DNA of 64,000 nt from Sphingobacterium puteale (GCF_003627955.1 NZ_RBWS01000006.1:1-64000), one strand, 5' to 3'; shown: positions 54,922-64,000, numbered from the stretch's first letter. Made by a program: numbers and translations. The notes: generated by a model not told the origin, from the letters alone.

Positions 54922-55875
54922 ATGGAATTAAAATTAAAAAGACCATTGGTATTTTTCGATTTGGAGACGACAGGAGTTAATGTTGCGACCGATCGGATTG
55001 TTGAAGTATCATTTTTGAAAGTGATGCCCAGTGGTGAGGAAACAGTATATACGAAGAAAATTAATCCAGAAAGACCGATTCCTGCGGAATCAACTTTTTT
55101 TCATGGCATTCGCGACGAAGACATTAAAGATGCACCAACATTTAAAGCAATTGCAGTAGAATTGGCTGCTTTTATTGGCGAGTCGGACCTGGCTGGATAT
55201 AATTCAAATAAGTTTGACGTGCCCATGCTCATGGAAGAGTTTTTACGTGCAGGCGTAGATTTTTCTTTGGAGGGACGTGCCTTTGTTGATGTACAGAACA
55301 TCTTCCATCAAATGGAACAACGTACGTTAAAGGCAGCCTATAAGTTCTATTGTGATGAGAACTTAGAAAATGCGCATACCGCCGAAGCAGATGTGCGCGC
55401 TACCTATGAAGTGTTGAAAGCGCAGCTGACCAAATATGAGGGGGCTGCGTTCGAAGACCGTCATGGCGTGGTTTCATATCCCGTCGTCAATGATGTGGCT
55501 GCATTACATGAGTTTACCAACTTAAGTAAGCCTGTGGATTTTGCAGGACGTATTGTATATAACGAAGACGGATTGGAAACCATTAATTTTGGTAAACACA
55601 AAGGTAAGGCCATTGTGGACGTATTTGAGCAGGAACCTAGTTATTATGCCTGGATGCAGAATGGTGATTTCCCTTTATATACCAAAAAAGTACTGGAAAA
55701 TATTTGGATAAGATATAAGAAAGAAAAAAGTGAGCAAAAAGCGAAAGCGGCATCTACTCATTCGGTAGAGGATAAAAAAACTGCTAAAAAGGAATTCAAT
55801 CAGCAAAAAGAAGAGGCACCTCAAAGTATCTCACTGGACATGCTGAAAGGATTGCAAGATAAATTTAAAAAATAA
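54922..55875 (+). CDS. DnaQ-like 3'-5' exonuclease with C-terminal DUF3820-like domain
   Basis: 317 aa. ExoI FFDLETTG (Asp, Glu), ExoII GYNSNKFDVPML and ExoIII HTAEADVRATYEVL define the DEDDh exonuclease. The C-terminal part (about 210-265, NFGKHKGKAIVDVFEQEPSYYAWMQ) resembles the DUF3820 / exodeoxyribonuclease X C-terminal domain. The frame extends to 54889, but a TATTTTTG -7-like box lies at 54884-54891, so the ATG at 54922 is preferred. Confidence 0.9.
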   Translation: MELKLKRPLVFFDLETTGVNVATDRIVEVSFLKVMPSGEETVYTKKINPERPIPAESTFFHGIRDEDIKDAPTFKAIAVELAAFIGESDLAGYNSNKFDVPMLMEEFLRAGVDFSLEGRAFVDVQNIFHQMEQRTLKAAYKFYCDENLENAHTAEADVRATYEVLKAQLTKYEGAAFEDRHGVVSYPVVNDVAALHEFTNLSKPVDFAGRIVYNEDGLETINFGKHKGKAIVDVFEQEPSYYAWMQNGDFPLYTKKVLENIWIRYKKEKSEQKAKAASTHSVEDKKTAKKEFNQQKEEAPQSISLDMLKGLQDKFKK

Positions 55876-55902
55876 CTTTATTAATAGCTTAGAAAAAGGA
55901 TT

Positions 55903-56859
55903 ATGGAATTCAAACAAGAAGTGGAGCATGTACAATGTTTGATTATTGGTTCAGGTCCGGCGGGATATACTGCAGCAATTTATGCAGCTCGTGCGGATAT
56001 GAAGCCAGTAGTTTATACAGGTATTGTACCGGGGGGACAGTTGACACAAACAACAGAAGTGGACAATTTTCCGGGATACCCAAAAGGGATTACCGGTCCA
56101 GTTATGATGGAAGATTTACGGGAGCAAGCTGAACGCTTTGGAACTTCCGTGCGCTTTGGTTATGTGACAAAAGTGGACTTCACAGGCGATGTACATCGTG
56201 TAGAAATAGACGGAACAGTACAAGTTACCGCAGACACCGTGATCATTGCTACAGGAGCGACAGCGAAGTGGCTGGGCCTGGAATCTGAACAGAAATATAA
56301 CGGTTTTGGAGTATCAGCTTGTGCTGTCTGTGATGGTTTCTTCTTTAAAAATCAGGAAGTTGCGATCGTAGGTGCAGGCGATACTGCTGCAGAGGAGGCT
56401 ACTTATCTGGCGAAATTATGTTCTAAGGTACATATGTTGGTGCGTCGTGATGAATTCCGCGCTTCCAAAGCGATGGTACACCGTGTAATGAACACGCCAA
56501 ATATCGAAGTACATTATAACTCGGAAGTAAAAGAAGTTTTAGGTGACGGTCAGGTAGTGACTGGAATCCGTGTTATCAACAACAAAGACCAATCTGAAAA
56601 AGATCTGGACGTAACAGGCTTCTTCGTGGCGATCGGTCATAAACCAAATACTGAATTATTTACAGGAGTATTGGATATGGACGAGACAGGATATCTGATT
56701 ACTAAGCCAGATAGTACGGCAACGAATATACCGGGAGTATTTGCCTGCGGAGATGTACAGGATAATATATTCCGTCAAGCAATTACTGCGGCCGGTACCG
56801 GTTGTATGGCAGCGCTTGAAGCAGAAAGATATCTTGCTGCCAAAGAAAGCGGAGAATAG
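55903..56859 (+). CDS. trxB: Thioredoxin-disulfide reductase
   Basis: 318 aa flavoprotein. FAD motif IIGSGPAGYTAAIYAARA, redox-active CAVCDG (Cys140, Cys143), NADPH motif GAGDTAAEEATYLA and the C-terminal GVFACGDVQDN. It keeps thioredoxin reduced with NADPH. It lies 27 bases after the exonuclease and is ended by a terminator. Confidence 0.96.
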   Translation: MEFKQEVEHVQCLIIGSGPAGYTAAIYAARADMKPVVYTGIVPGGQLTQTTEVDNFPGYPKGITGPVMMEDLREQAERFGTSVRFGYVTKVDFTGDVHRVEIDGTVQVTADTVIIATGATAKWLGLESEQKYNGFGVSACAVCDGFFFKNQEVAIVGAGDTAAEEATYLAKLCSKVHMLVRRDEFRASKAMVHRVMNTPNIEVHYNSEVKEVLGDGQVVTGIRVINNKDQSEKDLDVTGFFVAIGHKPNTELFTGVLDMDETGYLITKPDSTATNIPGVFACGDVQDNIFRQAITAAGTGCMAALEAERYLAAKESGE

Positions 56860-56929
56860 CACAGCGAAAATAGGGAATTCCGAATGGTATATGTTCCCAC
56901 TAAAATAAGCGGATTAACGTATCCGTAGT

Positions 56930-56962
56930 AATAAGCCCGATTTAATATCGGGCTTATTTTTT
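56930..56962 (+). terminator. Terminator of trxB
   Basis: Perfect 12-bp stem (AATAAGCCCGAT at 56930-56941 with ATCGGGCTTATT at 56947-56958), 5-base loop and a T-run. Confidence 0.88.
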
Positions 56963-56999
56963 GGCATACGGCGCATGCGATTAGTTGGATTCATCTTGT

Positions 57000-57054
57000 A
57001 AAAATAGTTTCCAAAAAGACTACTTATTTGGTAGTCTTTTTGGAAACTATTTTT
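57000..57054. repeat. Perfect 24-bp inverted repeat before the SusC gene
   Basis: The left arm (57000-57023) is the exact reverse complement of the right arm (57031-57054), with a 7-base spacer. Arms contain TAGTTTCC and GGAAACTA cores. It overlaps the candidate promoter at 57027-57061. It could be an operator, a very strong hairpin, or the two ends of a small element. It is distinct from the trxB terminator 40 bases upstream. Confidence 0.85.
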
Positions 57055-57061
57055 ATATTTG
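57027..57061 (+). promoter_or_regulatory. Candidate promoter of the SusCD locus
   Basis: TTTG (57027-57030), a 23-base spacer and TATATTTG (57054-57061, exact TAnnTTTG). Transcription would start near 57068, giving a leader of about 270 bases before the SusC gene. The spacer consists almost entirely of the right arm of the 24-bp inverted repeat. Confidence 0.5.
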
Positions 57062-57336
57062 TACTGTCGTTAACAATTGGCGTTGGCAACGAACATAAAA
57101 TCTAGACTACAAATTTTGAACAAGTATGAAAAACGACTATCTAATCGCTTTTAGAAGCAATGGAGAAATTACTCCAATTTTTAACTCCTTCCTTTTCATT
57201 TGTCGAATGCGAATGTGCCGTTGAGCACTCCCTTTTTCTTATTTATACTTCATTAAGTAAGTAATTTGAGTTTTAATAACAAGGGTACCAATGGCGTTGG
57301 CACTTGTTTGCGTATTCACTTTAAATATAACTGACA
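57062..57336 (+). other. Long leader region of the SusC gene
   Basis: The region holds two copies of TGGCGTTGGCA (57078-57088 and 57292-57302); the second sits in an imperfect hairpin (about 57279-57308) ending 28 bases before the SusC ATG. A 33-codon open frame (57126-57227, MKNDYLIAFRSNGE start) lies between them; I cannot tell whether it is translated. No known riboswitch is recognised. Confidence 0.4.
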
Positions 57337-60300
57337 ATGAAAAATTTCAGCGTACTTTCGTATGCTATATTAGTCCTGCTTGTACTGTATACCTTTGTAC
57401 CGGTCCTGGCACAGCAACCCCAACCGATCATCAATGCCTCCTTAATAGGAACAGTAATTGATGGCACGACCAAAGAGCCCATTGAAGGGGTGACCATACA
57501 ACTAGAGGCCGTAACACATCGTGTAAAAACAGACCGTCATGGCAAGTTCCAATTTGTCACGGGACAGAAACTTCCTTTTACCCTTATCCTAACCTTTGTT
57601 GGTTATCAGAAGAAAAGGGTCGTCGTAAATACATCTCCGGCTGTTATTGAGCTTTCTCCAACCTCAGAGGACCTGGAGGAAGTCGTGGTAGTTGGATACG
57701 GAACCCAAAAACGCCGTGATTTGACAGGAGCGGTGGCATCCTTGCCGGAAAATCTGCTCAAGCAGCCTGTGTCTTCTCTCGATCAGACCCTGAAGGGCGG
57801 GATTTCTGGTGTTCAGGTTACGCAAACTTCGGGGCAGCCCGGAGGCGGCGTGAGTATCCGTATACGTGGCGGTGCATCCGTACAGGGCGGAAACGAGCCG
57901 CTATATGTTATCGATGGCTTTCCTGTCTATAATCAGGCGGAAAGCACAGGCGTCGGGAGCGGAACCCCCATGAATCCCCTGGCAAGTATCAATCCTGCGG
58001 ATATTGAAGGTATTGAAGTATTAAAAGACGCTGCTGCGACAGCAATATATGGCTCACGTGGGGCAAACGGTGTTATTTTGGTGACCACCAAAAAGGGGAA
58101 AGCCGGACATTTACAGTTGAACTATGATGGTAGTATAGGTGCACAAAGTGTGCTCAAGAAAATTGACGTCTTGAATGCCCATGATTTTGCCGTTCTTCGA
58201 AACGAGGTATTGTATGATGCCAACCCTGGCTTAGGTCAAAATCAATATCGGAAACAGACAGAGCTGGATCAATTAGGCGAAGGAACAAATTGGCAAAAGG
58301 AGGCCTTTCGGACCGGGAAATTACAAAACCATCAATTGTCATTGTCAGGAGGAGCTGAGAAAGTGCAGTATTTTCTGGGGGCAAATTACTTCGATCAGGA
58401 AGGCGTCATTATAAATACAGATTTCAGACGTTTGGGATTCCGTTCGAACATCAATGCAAATCCCTTCGATCGTTTGCAGGTAGGAGCCAATTTATCTATT
58501 AATAAAACAAATGCCCAAATCGCTCCATCAGGTATCGTGAATGCACTGCTGATTATGCCGCCTACAGCTACAATATACGAGCCCAACGGTGATTATACCC
58601 TACGAAATCCCTTTGAGAACATCTTTGCTAATCCTATTGCGACATTGAAAGAAACCAAAAACACATCAAATGCTTTACGTGTTTTAGGTACTTCCTTTGC
58701 ACAGTATCGTATTTTAAAAGGGCTACAGGCGAAAGTACTTCTTGGGATTGATCTCAATAATCGCAATGACAAATTCTATCTTCCGTCCTATATCTATGAA
58801 GGTGCGGGATCAAAGGGGGAGGCAAGTTTGGGAAATTTAAATGGCACTTCTTGGCTGAACGAGAATACCTTAACCTATACCGGAGTTACCGGACAACATA
58901 ATTTCAATGCGTTGCTGGGTTTTACACAGCAGGAAAATAAAAATGAAGTGTTCAGTGCCGGTGCACAGCATTTTGTCACAGACGATTTGCTTTTCAATAA
59001 CCTGCAGAGTGGCTCTATCCTCACAAGACCTACCTCGGATACCTATAATTGGGTGTTGCATTCTTATTTGGCGCGGGTCAACTATAATTATGCAAATAAA
59101 TATTATATTTCAGCGAGTGTACGTCGTGACGGCAGTTCCAGATTTGGTGCTGACAATAAATGGGGAAATTTCCCCTCATTGGCATTTTCATGGCGTATAA
59201 TAAACGAGCCCTTTTTCAAACAGGTTTTCTCCGGTGTTGATGATTTTAAAATACGCACTAGCTTTGGCACAACCGGAAATCAGGAGATAGGACAATATCA
59301 ATCTCTTTCGACCTTGTATAGTTTAAATTACCTCTTTGGGAATAATGTGATCACAGGATTTGCGTCACAACGGGTGCCGAATAAGAACCTGGGCTGGGAA
59401 ACTACCTTTCAATATGACGTAGGTTTTGACCTTTCACTTTTTAGAAATCGATTACAGTTTACCGTCGACTATTATTATAAAAAGACAAAAGACCTCTTAT
59501 TGAATGTGGAGATTCCCTGGACCTCAGGTTATGCCACTTCATTGCAAAACTTCGGTTCTGTTTCAAATAAAGGTTTAGAGTTCGGTCTGAAATCAAAAAA
59601 TCTACAGGGAAACTTTAGTTGGAATACAGATCTAAATGTCTCTTTTAACCGAAATAAAGTGTTAACTATCGGTGAAGGCGTCACATCTTATATCACTGGA
59701 AATTATATTATTAAAGTTGGAGAACCTTTGGGTACTTTTTATGGAACCGTAACCGATGGTATTTTACAATTGGGCGAAGAGAATAGTAAAGGAGCCTTGA
59801 CTGGAAATGCAAACTCAAAAGCCGGCGATCGCTTGTATAAAGATATTAATGGCGATGGTCAGTTTACCACCGCCAACGACCGGACTATGATCGGCAACGC
59901 ACAGCCTGATTTTATATTTGGTATCAGTAATACGCTTTCTTACAAAGGATTTGATTTGTCTTTTCTGATTCAGGGAACCGTTGGCAACGATCTGCTGAAT
60001 ATCAACCGCCAAAACCTCGAGATGTTTACCGGTCAGCAGAATGCATCGATTGATGCACTTAACCGCTGGACAACAAACAATCCAAGTCAGCTATACCCAA
60101 GAGCTAAGCTGGATCCCGCACCGGTATTTTCGAACCAATTTGTCGAAAGTGGATCATTTGCACGACTGAAGTCGCTGCAACTTGGTTACAGCTTTCCAAA
60201 AGAATGGCTGAAAAATGCACATATTACGAATTTAAACCTATACCTCGCTGCACAAAATCTATTGACATGGACTAGCTACAGGGGATTTGACCCTGAGGTT

Positions 60301-60390
60301 ACCTCAGGTAGTAATGTTCAGATTGGTACGGATGCTGGAGTTTATCCAGCTGCTAAATCTGTTTCTGTTGGTATATCCTTAACCTTCTAA
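57337..60390 (+). CDS. SusC/RagA-family TonB-linked outer-membrane transporter
   Basis: 1017 aa. Signal peptide (to about VLAQQ), CarboxypepD-regulatory domain (about 35-105), TonB-box-like EEVVVVGYGTQKRRDLTGAV, a plug domain with RIRGGASVQGGNEPLYVIDGFP and DAAATAIYGSRGANGVILV, then a large barrel ending VSVGISLTF. It imports oligosaccharides captured with the SusD-like lipoprotein, whose gene follows by 14 bases. The adjacent sulfatases suggest a sulfated glycan. Confidence 0.95.
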   Translation: MKNFSVLSYAILVLLVLYTFVPVLAQQPQPIINASLIGTVIDGTTKEPIEGVTIQLEAVTHRVKTDRHGKFQFVTGQKLPFTLILTFVGYQKKRVVVNTSPAVIELSPTSEDLEEVVVVGYGTQKRRDLTGAVASLPENLLKQPVSSLDQTLKGGISGVQVTQTSGQPGGGVSIRIRGGASVQGGNEPLYVIDGFPVYNQAESTGVGSGTPMNPLASINPADIEGIEVLKDAAATAIYGSRGANGVILVTTKKGKAGHLQLNYDGSIGAQSVLKKIDVLNAHDFAVLRNEVLYDANPGLGQNQYRKQTELDQLGEGTNWQKEAFRTGKLQNHQLSLSGGAEKVQYFLGANYFDQEGVIINTDFRRLGFRSNINANPFDRLQVGANLSINKTNAQIAPSGIVNALLIMPPTATIYEPNGDYTLRNPFENIFANPIATLKETKNTSNALRVLGTSFAQYRILKGLQAKVLLGIDLNNRNDKFYLPSYIYEGAGSKGEASLGNLNGTSWLNENTLTYTGVTGQHNFNALLGFTQQENKNEVFSAGAQHFVTDDLLFNNLQSGSILTRPTSDTYNWVLHSYLARVNYNYANKYYISASVRRDGSSRFGADNKWGNFPSLAFSWRIINEPFFKQVFSGVDDFKIRTSFGTTGNQEIGQYQSLSTLYSLNYLFGNNVITGFASQRVPNKNLGWETTFQYDVGFDLSLFRNRLQFTVDYYYKKTKDLLLNVEIPWTSGYATSLQNFGSVSNKGLEFGLKSKNLQGNFSWNTDLNVSFNRNKVLTIGEGVTSYITGNYIIKVGEPLGTFYGTVTDGILQLGEENSKGALTGNANSKAGDRLYKDINGDGQFTTANDRTMIGNAQPDFIFGISNTLSYKGFDLSFLIQGTVGNDLLNINRQNLEMFTGQQNASIDALNRWTTNNPSQLYPRAKLDPAPVFSNQFVESGSFARLKSLQLGYSFPKEWLKNAHITNLNLYLAAQNLLTWTSYRGFDPEVTSGSNVQIGTDAGVYPAAKSVSVGISLTF

Positions 60391-60404
60391 TTTTTACAGA
60401 TCCA

Positions 60405-61874
60405 ATGAAAAAAATATATTATTCTATTCCTTTATTGTCCGTTTTGTTAACAGGAATCTCCTGTTCAAAATTGACCGAGAAGCCCGAAAGTGCATTGGTT
60501 TCCGAACAGTTTTATCTGAACCAGGGACAAGCAGTGGCCGCAGTAACAGGCACTTATCGTAAACTGTATGAGACGGGGCAGTCGTTGTACAACAGCTTAT
60601 TTCAGATTGGCGTGGAGATGGCAACAGATGACTATGAAGCAGGACCTCGGGCGCGAAATGCCCATGTGCGCGCCATCAGTAATTTAACACACGACGCCTC
60701 AAACGATCGGATGGAACAACTCTGGAAACAAAGCTATGATGCCATCAACGCGTCAAATCTAAATATCGTGAACATCGAAGCGATGAATCAAAATCAGATA
60801 GATGTCATGGTGCAACAACGCCTGGTCAACGAAGCCAAATTTCTGCGTGCATTACATTACTTCAATCTAGTGCGTTGGTTTGGCCCTGTTCCGCTTGTCT
60901 TACGTCCTACAGAAGGCTTATCAGCGCAAGAGTTATACGTGGCAAAAGCTTCAGAAGACGAAGTCTATTCACAGATTATAAAAGATCTAAAAGCTGCCTC
61001 CAGTCTCCCGAATTATAAGAATTATGGCGATGCGGACAAAGGGCGTGCTACATCCGGCGCGGCTAAAAGCCTCCTGGCCAAGGTATACCTAACCAGATCG
61101 GATTGGACTAATGCCAAATTGTTAGCCAAGGATGTGATTGACAAAGAGGGGTATGCACTTTTTTCGGATTTTTCAGATGTCTTCGATATAGATAAAAAAA
61201 ATGGTATTGAACATATTTTTTCAGCGCAGTTTAAAGGAAACAGCGGCTACCAAGGGAATTCATTGGCCAGTCGTTCCGCTCCAGCAGATATACCCGGTAT
61301 CAATGGGGACTATGCCGATGCCCTACATGCCGAAGGTGGCCTGTACAAGAGCTTTGCAGCGACTGATAAACGCCTTTCCGTAACATTTACAACTGGCATG
61401 ACATCACCCACAGATGGAAAATACTATGCATTAGTCAAACCACAATTCAATAAGTATTATGACCAGACCGTAGTCGGTAACCAGGCGCAGTCTTCAAAGA
61501 ATACACCCATCATACGATATGCTGAAGTCCTGCTCATTTTGGCAGAAGCGGAAAATGAGCTAAACGGGCCAACGCAGGAAGCGCGTGATGCGATCAATGC
61601 CGTCCGTATACGCGCTGGCGTTGAAAAGCTTTCCGATACGGAAAACAAAGATAGCTTTCGGGAACTGGTACTTGAGGAACGACGCAAGGAATTTGTCTAT
61701 GAGTACCAACGTTGGTTTGACTTGGTACGTCGTGGAGCAAACTATTACATCACAAAACTAAAAACTGCGGGAAAAACAAATGCTGCAGCGCGACATCTTC
61801 ATTTTCCAACACCGCAACGGGAGCTGAATTTGAATCCAAAATTGGTTCAACATTCAGATTGGTTGGTTAAATAA
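60405..61874 (+). CDS. SusD/RagB-family surface glycan-binding lipoprotein
   Basis: 489 aa with lipobox ISC (Cys20). Typical SusD features: helical TPR-like region with FLRALHYFNLVRWFGPVPLV, RYAEVLLILAEAENEL and the C-terminal ERRKEFVYEYQRWFDLVRRG, ending with the family's PTPQRELNLNPKLVQ. It forms the lid of the SusC transporter. Confidence 0.95.
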   Translation: MKKIYYSIPLLSVLLTGISCSKLTEKPESALVSEQFYLNQGQAVAAVTGTYRKLYETGQSLYNSLFQIGVEMATDDYEAGPRARNAHVRAISNLTHDASNDRMEQLWKQSYDAINASNLNIVNIEAMNQNQIDVMVQQRLVNEAKFLRALHYFNLVRWFGPVPLVLRPTEGLSAQELYVAKASEDEVYSQIIKDLKAASSLPNYKNYGDADKGRATSGAAKSLLAKVYLTRSDWTNAKLLAKDVIDKEGYALFSDFSDVFDIDKKNGIEHIFSAQFKGNSGYQGNSLASRSAPADIPGINGDYADALHAEGGLYKSFAATDKRLSVTFTTGMTSPTDGKYYALVKPQFNKYYDQTVVGNQAQSSKNTPIIRYAEVLLILAEAENELNGPTQEARDAINAVRIRAGVEKLSDTENKDSFRELVLEERRKEFVYEYQRWFDLVRRGANYYITKLKTAGKTNAAARHLHFPTPQRELNLNPKLVQHSDWLVK

Positions 61875-61940
61875 CGAATGGTATTGCTGTAATGGAGCAA
61901 TCTATTTTTATTCGTACTATAAAACAAAACAAGATAAATT

Positions 61941-63533
61941 ATGAAAACAGTATTTATTCTTTTATTGACCTGTCTAAGTTGCTTGCTGAATAGAAGTACA
62001 GCGCAGGATAAGCGACCAAATATTGTCTTGATTCTCGTTGACGATTTGGGCTTTTCAGATATAGCGCCTTATGGCGGAACAGATTTCCATACACCAAATT
62101 TGACGGAATTGGCAAAACAGGGCACACGTTTCCAGGAGTTTTATAATAATTCGATCTGTGCGCCGACGCGAGCAACATTATTGACAGGACAATATGCTCA
62201 TCGCGCGGGTATGGGGTATTTTAACGTTAACCTTGGCCTGCCAGCATACCAGGGCTTTTTAAACCACGAGTCGCTGACGCTGGCGGAAGTGCTAAAAGGG
62301 GCAGGCTATTCTACCATTATCTCCGGAAAATGGCATGTAGGCGATGATTATGACCAATGGCCTGCGCAACGTGGTTTTGAACGCTCCTTTAATTTTGTGG
62401 GTGGGGCTTCCAATTTTTATGAAATCAATGGGCCTGAAAATCCCACCGTGCCTTTGTATCGAAATAATAAACCTTTCTATCTACCACAAGGACGTTATCT
62501 CACGGACGAGATTATTGATCAGGCAATTGGCTTTCTGCGTGAACAAGAGCAGGATAAAAAACCGTTTTTTCTGTATCTCGCTTTTAATGCACCACATTGG
62601 CCTTTGCAGGCTCCCGAAGAAGAAACCCAAAAATACAAGGGCGTATACCGGCAGGGCTGGGACAGCCTACGTATGAAACGTTATGAAAATGCGGTTCAAA
62701 GCGGAGTTTTTCCGAAAGGACAGCCTATTTCGACAAAGGATCCAAGTGTACAGGAATGGAACAGGCTCACCTATGATGAACAGCAATACTGGCAACGTCG
62801 ACAGCAGGTGTTCGCTGCTATGGTCGATCGCATCGACCAGAGTATCGGAAAAGTGCGACAAACCTTGAAGGAACTGAAAAAAGACAAGAATACCATTATC
62901 ATCTTTTTATCCGATAACGGTGCACAAGGCGGTGATCGAAACCGCATTTATACCTCGCGGAATACGGAGACTGTGGGGCTGCCGGGTTCTTATGATATGC
63001 AAAATAGCAATTGGTCACAAACGGGTAACTCGCCCTTGAGGAGCTATAAAGATAATCCTTATGAAGGCGGTATCGGTGCGCCGTTTATTGTCTGGTTTCC
63101 AAAGGAAGTGAAAGCCAACGTCGTCAAGAAAGGTACGGGACACCTGATTGATATCGCCCCGACATTATATGATTTTGCCCAAGCAAAATATCCCTCAGTA
63201 GAGGGCAACTTACCCATCAATCCTTTACCGGGGATTAGCCTGAGAGCCTTATTGCATACCGATAAAAGTCAGGTTGAGCGTCCTGATCCATTGTTTTGGG
63301 AACGAGCCGGCAACAGAGCCGTACGCTATGGTAAATGGAAACTAGTGTCTTTATTCAAAGAGGGGAATAAACCACAGCTGTACAATATCGATGTGGACAG
63401 GGGGGAAAACAATAATGTCGCAGATCAATACCCGAAAATTGTTGAAGATCTCGAAGCGCGTTATAAGCTTTGGGCAAAAGAGAATGGGGTAGTGGACTAT
63501 AAACTGCTGAAAATAAACAGTCAGTTGCGCTAG
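61941..63533 (+). CDS. Exported sulfatase (arylsulfatase family)
   Basis: 530 aa. Signal peptide (to about STAQ), metal-binding start RPNIVLILVDDLGFSD, and the CAPTR sequence (Cys73) that anaerobic sulfatase-maturing enzyme or an equivalent would turn into formylglycine. Further FLSDNGAQGG and GKWKLVSL blocks follow. It removes sulfate esters from a glycan or aryl compound. It lies 66 bases after the SusD gene. No maturing enzyme is encoded in this window. Confidence 0.93.
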   Translation: MKTVFILLLTCLSCLLNRSTAQDKRPNIVLILVDDLGFSDIAPYGGTDFHTPNLTELAKQGTRFQEFYNNSICAPTRATLLTGQYAHRAGMGYFNVNLGLPAYQGFLNHESLTLAEVLKGAGYSTIISGKWHVGDDYDQWPAQRGFERSFNFVGGASNFYEINGPENPTVPLYRNNKPFYLPQGRYLTDEIIDQAIGFLREQEQDKKPFFLYLAFNAPHWPLQAPEEETQKYKGVYRQGWDSLRMKRYENAVQSGVFPKGQPISTKDPSVQEWNRLTYDEQQYWQRRQQVFAAMVDRIDQSIGKVRQTLKELKKDKNTIIIFLSDNGAQGGDRNRIYTSRNTETVGLPGSYDMQNSNWSQTGNSPLRSYKDNPYEGGIGAPFIVWFPKEVKANVVKKGTGHLIDIAPTLYDFAQAKYPSVEGNLPINPLPGISLRALLHTDKSQVERPDPLFWERAGNRAVRYGKWKLVSLFKEGNKPQLYNIDVDRGENNNVADQYPKIVEDLEARYKLWAKENGVVDYKLLKINSQLR

Positions 63534-63635
63534 GTATAAAAGATAGGCTTATGAAAACCCTGATGATATACTCGAACCGAGTGAAAAGAATCATTTTTAT
63601 CATGGACACTAAAAACATATAAAAATTCTTATCAA

Positions 63636-64000
63636 ATGAAAAAACTAACACTATGTATTGCCCTTATTTTTGGTGGAGCAAGTGCTCTTGTGGCACAAAG
63701 CAACAAGCCGAATATTATCTTGATTCTTGCCGATGACCTCGGATACTCCGATTTGGGCGCTTACGGATCGGAGATCGCAACTCCCAATCTGGATCGTCTG
63801 GCCAGCGAGGGAATACGGTTAAAACAATTTTATAATAACTCCATCTGCGCGCCAACACGTGCATCCCTGATTACGGGTCAGTACCAGCACAAAGCTGGCG
63901 TGGGATATTTTTCCAATGATTTGGGCTTACCGGCTTACCAAGGTTACCTCAATGCGGAATCATTGACGATTGCCGAAGTTCTTCGTGCCAATGGCTACGT
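63636..64000 (+). CDS. Second exported sulfatase (partial, runs off the window)
   Basis: About 121 codons are visible. Signal peptide (to about LVAQ), PNIILILADDLGYSDLGAYG and formylglycine motif CAPTR (Cys71). The following HKAGVGYFSNDLGLPAYQGY segment is nearly the same as in the preceding sulfatase, so the two are tandem paralogues. The downstream end and true length are outside the window. Confidence 0.92.
   Translation, partial: MKKLTLCIALIFGGASALVAQSNKPNIILILADDLGYSDLGAYGSEIATPNLDRLASEGIRLKQFYNNSICAPTRASLITGQYQHKAGVGYFSNDLGLPAYQGYLNAESLTIAEVLRANGY

Noticed and set aside
57000..57054. Inverted repeat as an insertion sequence end pair
   Set aside because: Only 7 bases separate the arms and no transposase or target duplication is visible, so a full mobile element cannot be supported.

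Overview
The window reads as chromosomal DNA of a Bacteroidota bacterium, most likely of the family Sphingobacteriaceae (Sphingobacterium-like). This is inferred from a SusC/SusD pair, TonB-dependent receptors with an N-terminal CarboxypepD-regulatory domain, a DUF4249 lipoprotein, lipoproteins with a Lys/Asp-rich surface-export signal after the lipobox Cys, promoters of the TAnnTTTG type, weak ribosome binding sites and moderate G+C. I see no insertion sequence, prophage, CRISPR array or rRNA gene.

Region 1 (about 1-12900) is a large haem acquisition and degradation locus. Leftward genes encode a haem-type TonB receptor, four diverged HmuY-like lipoproteins, two lipoproteins sharing a DUF5018-like domain, a haem oxygenase and a 48-residue membrane peptide. 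Rightward genes encode the haem ABC importer (binding protein, permease, ATPase) and an AraC/PchR-type regulator. Fur-box-like 9-1-9 palindromes lie just upstream of the receptor, one HmuY paralogue and the haem oxygenase, with a weaker one before the importer. Together they describe surface capture, outer-membrane import, periplasmic transport and cytoplasmic ring opening of haem under iron control.

Region 2 (12873-18550) is the four-gene ligase-associated DNA repair operon: exonuclease, ATP-dependent ligase, Lhr-like helicase and PdeM endonuclease. Region 3 (18759-25484) is a signalling cluster: two hybrid histidine kinases, two stand-alone receiver proteins and a CheR methyltransferase without CheB.

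Region 4 (25500-56962) is mostly housekeeping with a few accessory genes: tRNA-Ser(TGA), tRNA-Arg(TCT), a YceI protein, an alkyltransferase-like repair protein, two aldo/keto reductases, a cyclophilin, HdeD, monomeric isocitrate dehydrogenase, a GH43 enzyme, a META-domain protein, an esterase, a TonB receptor/DUF4249 pair, a polysaccharide deacetylase, a TolC/HlyD pair, a ComEA-like protein, apt, ispE, an ATP-cone/Mrr-type nuclease, ychF, a Rieske protein, gpsA, hemF, an M16 protease pair, a DnaQ-like exonuclease and trxB.

Region 5 (57000-64000) opens a polysaccharide utilisation locus: a 24-bp perfect palindrome overlapping a candidate promoter, a long leader, SusC, SusD and two closely similar tandem sulfatases. 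The second sulfatase runs off the window. The locus probably targets a sulfated glycan.

The most distinctive observations are the expanded HmuY set with shared Fur-like boxes, a heptamer repeat between the receptor and its first HmuY gene, a promoter-plus-terminator leader before a TonB receptor, the palindrome before susC, and the ATP-cone/nuclease fusion.
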